A stretch of 9,385 nt of DNA from Eggerthellaceae bacterium (GTDB lineage: Bacteria; Actinomycetota; Coriobacteriia; Coriobacteriales; Eggerthellaceae), in assembly GCA_003452695.1 (NCBI GenBank), contig DMNP01000180.1, positions 1 through 9,385 of the forward strand, read 5' to 3'. This document shows, in pieces, positions 6,108 through 9,385 of the stretch. The notes beneath the pieces were generated by a model that did no database searches, was not told the DNA's origin, and was given only the letters and a program-made list of their open reading frames with translations. The number at the start of each line of letters is the position of its first letter. The first letter of the stretch is position 1. The translations under genes and the position numbers were made by a program.

Positions 6108-6319
6108 CCGTGCTGTCTTGAAACCGTTATCCGATGACGTTGCGACAGGTTTTTTGGCCTAATTCCTGTTAAATACAAAAGCAAAGCCGAAGCCAAGCCC
6201 GAATCCCCATGCCCGGGGCGGGGCTCCTGGCCAAGCCGTGGGCAGTAACGAGCGCGGGGCTACTTTTCACGGCCCGGCCGGAGGCGCTGCCCGCAGTCTA
6301 GCCAGCGGCGGGGTGGGAA

Positions 6320-7834
6320 TCAGCGGTTGCAATCCGGGCGTTGGCGCACGAGCCTGGCCAGGGTAACGTATAACAGGTCGGGGTCGATGGGCTTGGCCAG
6401 GTGTGCGTTCATGCTGGCCTGCAGCGAACGCTGCATGTCTTCGGCGAAGGCGTTGGCGGTCAGGGCGATAATGGGAACGCTTTGGGCGTCGGGACGGTCC
6501 AGGGCGCGGATGGCCTTCGCAGCCGACAGTCCGTCCAGGACGGGCATGCGCATGTCCATGAGCACGGCATCGTAGCAGCCCACCTCGCTTGCGGCGAACA
6601 TGTCCACTGCCACCTGGCCGTTTTCCGCATGATCGGCAACGACGCCTTCCAGATCCAGCAGGTCGGCAAGGATGTCGGCGTTCAGCTGCACGTCTTCGGC
6701 CATCAGCACGCGCAGGCCGTCCAGCGCCTCTTCCACCTCGGCTTCGGAAAGCGCCACGTCGATTGCAGGCTCGGCCTGGTTGTCCGGGTCTTCCTGCACG
6801 GCCCCCAGAGTAACCGTTACGATGAAGGTGGAGCCATGGCCCTTCTTGCTTTGCACCTGGATTTCGCCGTTCATCTGCTCCACGATGTTCTTGGTAATGG
6901 CCATCCCTAAGCCGCTGCCGCCGAAGCGGTTGGTGTTCGTGGCGTCTTCCTGCGAAAACACGCTGAACAGCTTGGGCAGGAAATCCTCGTCCATGCCGAT
7001 GCCGCTGTCGGCGATTACGAAGCGCAAGGTGCGCAGGTTCTCGAAAGCGGCTATCTGCGAGGTCTCGAAGCGGATGTGCCCCGGTGCGGGAGTGAACTTC
7101 ACGGCATTGCCCAGAATGTTTATGAGCACCTGCTTCAGCTTGGTGGAGTCGCTGACAAAGCGCTTGTCCACCCCGTCTGCAACCGAGCAGTTGTATTCCA
7201 GGCCCTTCGTGGAACACTGGTTGCCGATGATGGCGTTCACCTGCCCCAGAACATCTTCCAGCGAAAACACCTCGTTGCCCAAGGTCATCTTGCCAGCTTC
7301 GATGCGGCTCATGTCCAACACGTCGTTCACCAGGGCAAGCAGATGGTCTGCGGCGGCAGAAATCTTCTCCACCTTGTCGCGCGCATCGTCGCCGAGCTCG
7401 GGGTCCTTCAGCATCATGCCGCTCAGGCCCACGATGGCGTTCATCGGCGTGCGGATTTCGTGGCTCATGGTGGAAAGGAAGCTGGATTTCGCGCGGTTGC
7501 TCTCCTCGGAGGCCTTCAGCTCGGCGGATAGGCGCTCGTTTTCCTGCACGCGCCCGACGACGCGCTGCAGGAACAAGATCATCAGCAACACGAACACGCT
7601 GCCCCCGAACAAGATGGGCGCAACCACCAGGTCCACATCGCCGAACACGCCCACGGCCAGATAGCCCAACAGGAACAGCACGAGCAAGACGATCGGCATG
7701 TACAGGATGCGCTGTTCTTGCTCCCAACCGCCCATCGACCGGATATGCCGCGAGAACATGATGTAGCGATAGATGTTGTACACCATAAGAAGGCTTCCAC
7801 CGAATACCAGTATGTAATGTAGTATCGAAACCAT
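6320..7834 (-). CDS. Hybrid histidine kinase with one receiver domain
   Basis: A complete 504-residue membrane-bound hybrid kinase. Three hydrophobic spans lie at about 4-21, 45-62 and 68-90, with only short loops and no PAS, HAMP or periplasmic sensor domain, so any signal is probably sensed in or near the membrane. A short coiled-coil linker (about 93-115) leads to the dimerisation domain with the phospho-accepting H125 in [10 protein letters not shown]. The ATPase domain shows the N-box (N243 in [11 protein letters not shown]), G1 (D276 in ADSGIGMD) and G2 (GGSGLG, 305-310). The C-terminal receiver (about 374-495) has E380/D381, the phospho-acceptor D427 in MDMRMP, T459 and K481, all intact. 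The ATG at 7834 has AGGAGG ten bases upstream, a rather long spacing. It lies 61 bp after its paralogue, so the two probably form one operon. As a hybrid kinase it would normally pass phosphate to an HPt protein; none is visible. Confidence 0.95.
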   Translation of the reverse strand: MVSILHYILVFGGSLLMVYNIYRYIMFSRHIRSMGGWEQEQRILYMPIVLLVLFLLGYLAVGVFGDVDLVVAPILFGGSVFVLLMILFLQRVVGRVQENERLSAELKASEESNRAKSSFLSTMSHEIRTPMNAIVGLSGMMLKDPELGDDARDKVEKISAAADHLLALVNDVLDMSRIEAGKMTLGNEVFSLEDVLGQVNAIIGNQCSTKGLEYNCSVADGVDKRFVSDSTKLKQVLINILGNAVKFTPAPGHIRFETSQIAAFENLRTLRFVIADSGIGMDEDFLPKLFSVFSQEDATNTNRFGGSGLGMAITKNIVEQMNGEIQVQSKKGHGSTFIVTVTLGAVQEDPDNQAEPAIDVALSEAEVEEALDGLRVLMAEDVQLNADILADLLDLEGVVADHAENGQVAVDMFAASEVGCYDAVLMDMRMPVLDGLSAAKAIRALDRPDAQSVPIIALTANAFAEDMQRSLQASMNAHLAKPIDPDLLYVTLARLVRQRPDCNR

Positions 7835-7895
7835 GTTCAGCGTGCCTCCTCGCCGCCGTTTCTCGCCCCGCGAAATCCTCGACGCATTCCGGTGC

Positions 7896-9385
7896 CTAGC
7901 GCTGCTCGCGCCGCGCGATAAGCTTCGCCAGCGTGCCGTACAGGCGGTCCGGTTCGACCGGCTTGGATAAATGGGCGTCCATGCCGGCCTGCAGCGACCG
8001 CTGCACGTCTTCGTCGAAAGCGTTTGCCGTAAGCGCGATTATGGGCACCGTCTTGGCGTCTGGACGGTCCAGCTTGCGAATGGTGCTGGCGGCGGTCAGG
8101 CCGTCCATGACGGGCATGCGCACGTCCATGAGCACGGCGTCGTAGTAGTCCGGCGCGCTGGCAGCGAACATGTCCACGACTATCTGGCCGTTTTCGCCAT
8201 GCTCGGCCTGAATGTCTTCCATGTCCAGCAAGTCTATCATGATGTCTGCGTTAATCTGGATGTCCTCGGCCAGCAAGATGCGCCGGCCCGCAAGCGACCC
8301 CTCTTCGTAGATGCCATCGGCGATTTCGGGAGCAAGCTGCTCTCCCGCCGTCGCGCCCTGCTCGCCGGCGTCCTCGGCCTCGTCGCCAGCCGACGGGCCG
8401 TCCGCCGTGTCTGCCGTGTCCGCCGCGCCCGCTAAAGGCGCAGCGACGAACAGGGCGCGCAGTTCGCGCAGCAACGTGTCGGTGAACAGCGGCTTGTTCA
8501 TCAGGGCGTCGGCGCCGGCCTGTAATGCTTCGTCGGTAACGTCGTCGAAGCTATAGCCCGTAAGCATGAGCACCTTCACGCCCTCGCCACCGATGCGCTT
8601 TATGTCGCGGGTAAGCTGGATGCCGTCTATGTCGGGCATGCGATAGTCGGTGAGCACCAGGTCGATGGGCTCTCCACGGTCGCAACAGGTGCGTATGCGA
8701 TCCAGCGCCTCGGTCGCATGCGTGCAGCTTTCGGCAGAGATGCCGATGTCGCCCAGCACGAGCACGGCGTGTTCGCAAGCCACCGCATCGTCATCCACGA
8801 CCAGCGCGCGCAGGTCGGCGGGCAGCATCTGCGGCCCCTCGCCCTGGGTGCTGCGTGCCGACGCCTTCAGCGTGACCGTAACGACGAAGGTTGTGCCCAC
8901 GCCCTTTTCGCTTTCCACGCGGATATCGCCGTTCATCATGTCCACGATGTTCTTGGTAATGGCCATGCCCAAGCCGCTGCCACCATAGGAACTGGTGGAC
9001 GTGTCGTCTTCCTGGGTGAAGGCCTCGAATATCTTCGGCAGGTAATCGGCGTCCATTCCCACGCCCGTGTCCGCCATGGTGAATTGCAGCGTGCACATGC
9101 CCTCGAAGCGCTGCAGTTGCTCCACCGCGAACGTAACGGTGCCGGGCGCTTCGGTGAACTTCACGGAATTGCCCAGAATGTTTATGAGCACCTGCTTCAG
9201 CTTCATGTCGTCGCCCACGTAGTAATCGCTGGTCTGGCCGACGATCTGGCATTCGAAATCCAGGCCCTTATCCTCGCATTGCCCGTTGATCATCACGTTT
9301 ATCTGTTCCAGGAAATCGCGGAAGGCGAACTCTTCGTTTTTCAGCGACATGCGGCCCGATTCGATGCGGCTCATGTCCAATATGT
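7896..9385 (-). CDS. Hybrid histidine kinase with two receiver domains (5' end outside window)
   Basis: The 3' part of a second hybrid kinase; the frame is open to the right edge, so the N-terminus, membrane spans and phospho-accepting histidine lie outside. Counting from the leucine codon at 9380, the visible part begins at the end of the dimerisation domain (LDMSRIESG) and continues with the N-box (N71 in LINILGNSVKF), G1 (D104 in MADTGVGMD) and G2 (GGSGLG, 133-138). Two receivers follow: REC1 (about 190-311) with D196-D198, D245 in LTDYRMP, T274 and K296; and REC2 (about 367-488) with E372/D373, D419 in MDVRMP, T451 and K473. Both have full active sites. They are joined by an Ala/Asp/Gly/Glu-rich linker (about 314-360) with a DTADTAD repeat. 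The kinase core and REC2 closely resemble the downstream kinase, which lacks a REC1, indicating tandem duplication. The TTG at 9380 is internal, not a start. The stop is TAG at 7896-7898. Confidence 0.95.
   Translation of the reverse strand, partial: ILDMSRIESGRMSLKNEEFAFRDFLEQINVMINGQCEDKGLDFECQIVGQTSDYYVGDDMKLKQVLINILGNSVKFTEAPGTVTFAVEQLQRFEGMCTLQFTMADTGVGMDADYLPKIFEAFTQEDDTSTSSYGGSGLGMAITKNIVDMMNGDIRVESEKGVGTTFVVTVTLKASARSTQGEGPQMLPADLRALVVDDDAVACEHAVLVLGDIGISAESCTHATEALDRIRTCCDRGEPIDLVLTDYRMPDIDGIQLTRDIKRIGGEGVKVLMLTGYSFDDVTDEALQAGADALMNKPLFTDTLLRELRALFVAAPLAGAADTADTADGPSAGDEAEDAGEQGATAGEQLAPEIADGIYEEGSLAGRRILLAEDIQINADIMIDLLDMEDIQAEHGENGQIVVDMFAASAPDYYDAVLMDVRMPVMDGLTAASTIRKLDRPDAKTVPIIALTANAFDEDVQRSLQAGMDAHLSKPVEPDRLYGTLAKLIARREQR

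Larger units (their letters stand above)
5973..6254. repeat. 282 bp element with 50 bp terminal inverted repeats
   Basis: The arm at 5973-6022 is the reverse complement of 6205-6254 at 48 of 50 positions; each arm begins CGCTCGTTACTGCCCACGGC read from outside in. The 182 bp between the arms contain two perfect hairpins and an AT-richer stretch at 6151-6180. No transposase lies inside and no clear target-site duplication flanks it. The form fits a miniature inverted-repeat transposable element (MITE) or a structured extragenic repeat. As RNA, either strand could fold into one long helix with a branched head. The identity is unknown; the inverted repeat itself is certain. Confidence 0.85.
5864..6319. 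other. Gene-free interval between the kinase and cydA
   Basis: This 456 bp gap holds, from right to left, about 65 bp after the kinase stop with no convincing terminator, the 282 bp inverted-repeat element, and about 110 bp with the cydA promoter and ribosome site. Short open frames cross it on both strands, but none has a ribosome site or a recognisable product. Confidence 0.75.

Noticed and set aside
5973..6254. Possible CRISPR array, retron or 6S-like RNA at the large inverted repeat.
   Set aside because: There are only two arms in opposite orientation, no direct repeats with spacers, no reverse transcriptase or cas gene nearby, and the near-perfect GC-rich arms do not resemble the bulged 6S rod.
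6255..6319. Terminator for the hybrid kinase operon.
   Set aside because: Only short competing stems (for example CGCTG/CAGCG) are visible, with no strong hairpin or T run.
6672..7664. A long plus-strand open frame (330 codons) opposite the hybrid kinase; similar long frames oppose cydA, cydB and the zinc-ribbon gene.
   Set aside because: The minus-strand genes encode well-known domains with intact motifs; the opposite frames are low-complexity, lack ribosome sites and are expected from GC-rich codon use.

Overview
The window is GC-rich, and every gene I can support lies on the minus strand, so transcription runs from high to low coordinates. The GC-rich codons, the predicted proteins (a bd oxidase with a short Q-loop, and multi-membrane-span hybrid histidine kinases that carry receiver domains but no periplasmic sensor) and the large intergenic inverted repeats suggest an actinobacterium of the Coriobacteriia, probably Eggerthellaceae (the Eggerthella/Gordonibacter/Adlercreutzia group). 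That assignment is an inference from style; no rRNA or marker gene is present.

Layout in transcription order. (1) 9385-7896: the 3' part of a hybrid histidine kinase with two receiver domains. (2) 7834-6320: a complete paralogous hybrid kinase with one receiver and three membrane spans, 61 bp downstream. (3) 6319-5864: a 456 bp gap, mostly filled by a 282 bp element (5973-6254) whose ends are a 50 bp inverted repeat (48/50 match) and whose centre holds two perfect hairpins. (4) 5863-3346: cydA-cydB, the two subunits of cytochrome bd quinol oxidase, one base apart, behind a strong ribosome binding site and an extended -10 promoter. (5) 3345-2873: a 473 bp gap with a GC-rich terminator hairpin, then a second, unrelated inverted-repeat element (3075-3254) whose arms each hold a 16 bp dyad, then a candidate promoter with a 12 bp palindrome. 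(6) 2872-1: a three-gene operon encoding a double zinc-ribbon membrane protein, a secreted/membrane TPM-domain protein with a glycine-rich tail, and an SPFH-domain protein cut by the window edge. Gene content and order match Bacillus subtilis ydjG-ydjH-ydjI.

How they may work together. CydAB reduces oxygen at low tension and supports quinol oxidation at the membrane. In B. subtilis, YdjGHI is a membrane-stress module that links the phage-shock protein PspA to the membrane; here no pspA lies on the promoter side of the trio. The two kinases look like a duplicated pair feeding a phosphorelay, but no phosphotransfer (HPt) protein or DNA-binding regulator is visible, so their link to cydAB is positional only. 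The most unusual parts of the window are the two different inverted-repeat elements that bracket the cydAB operon.
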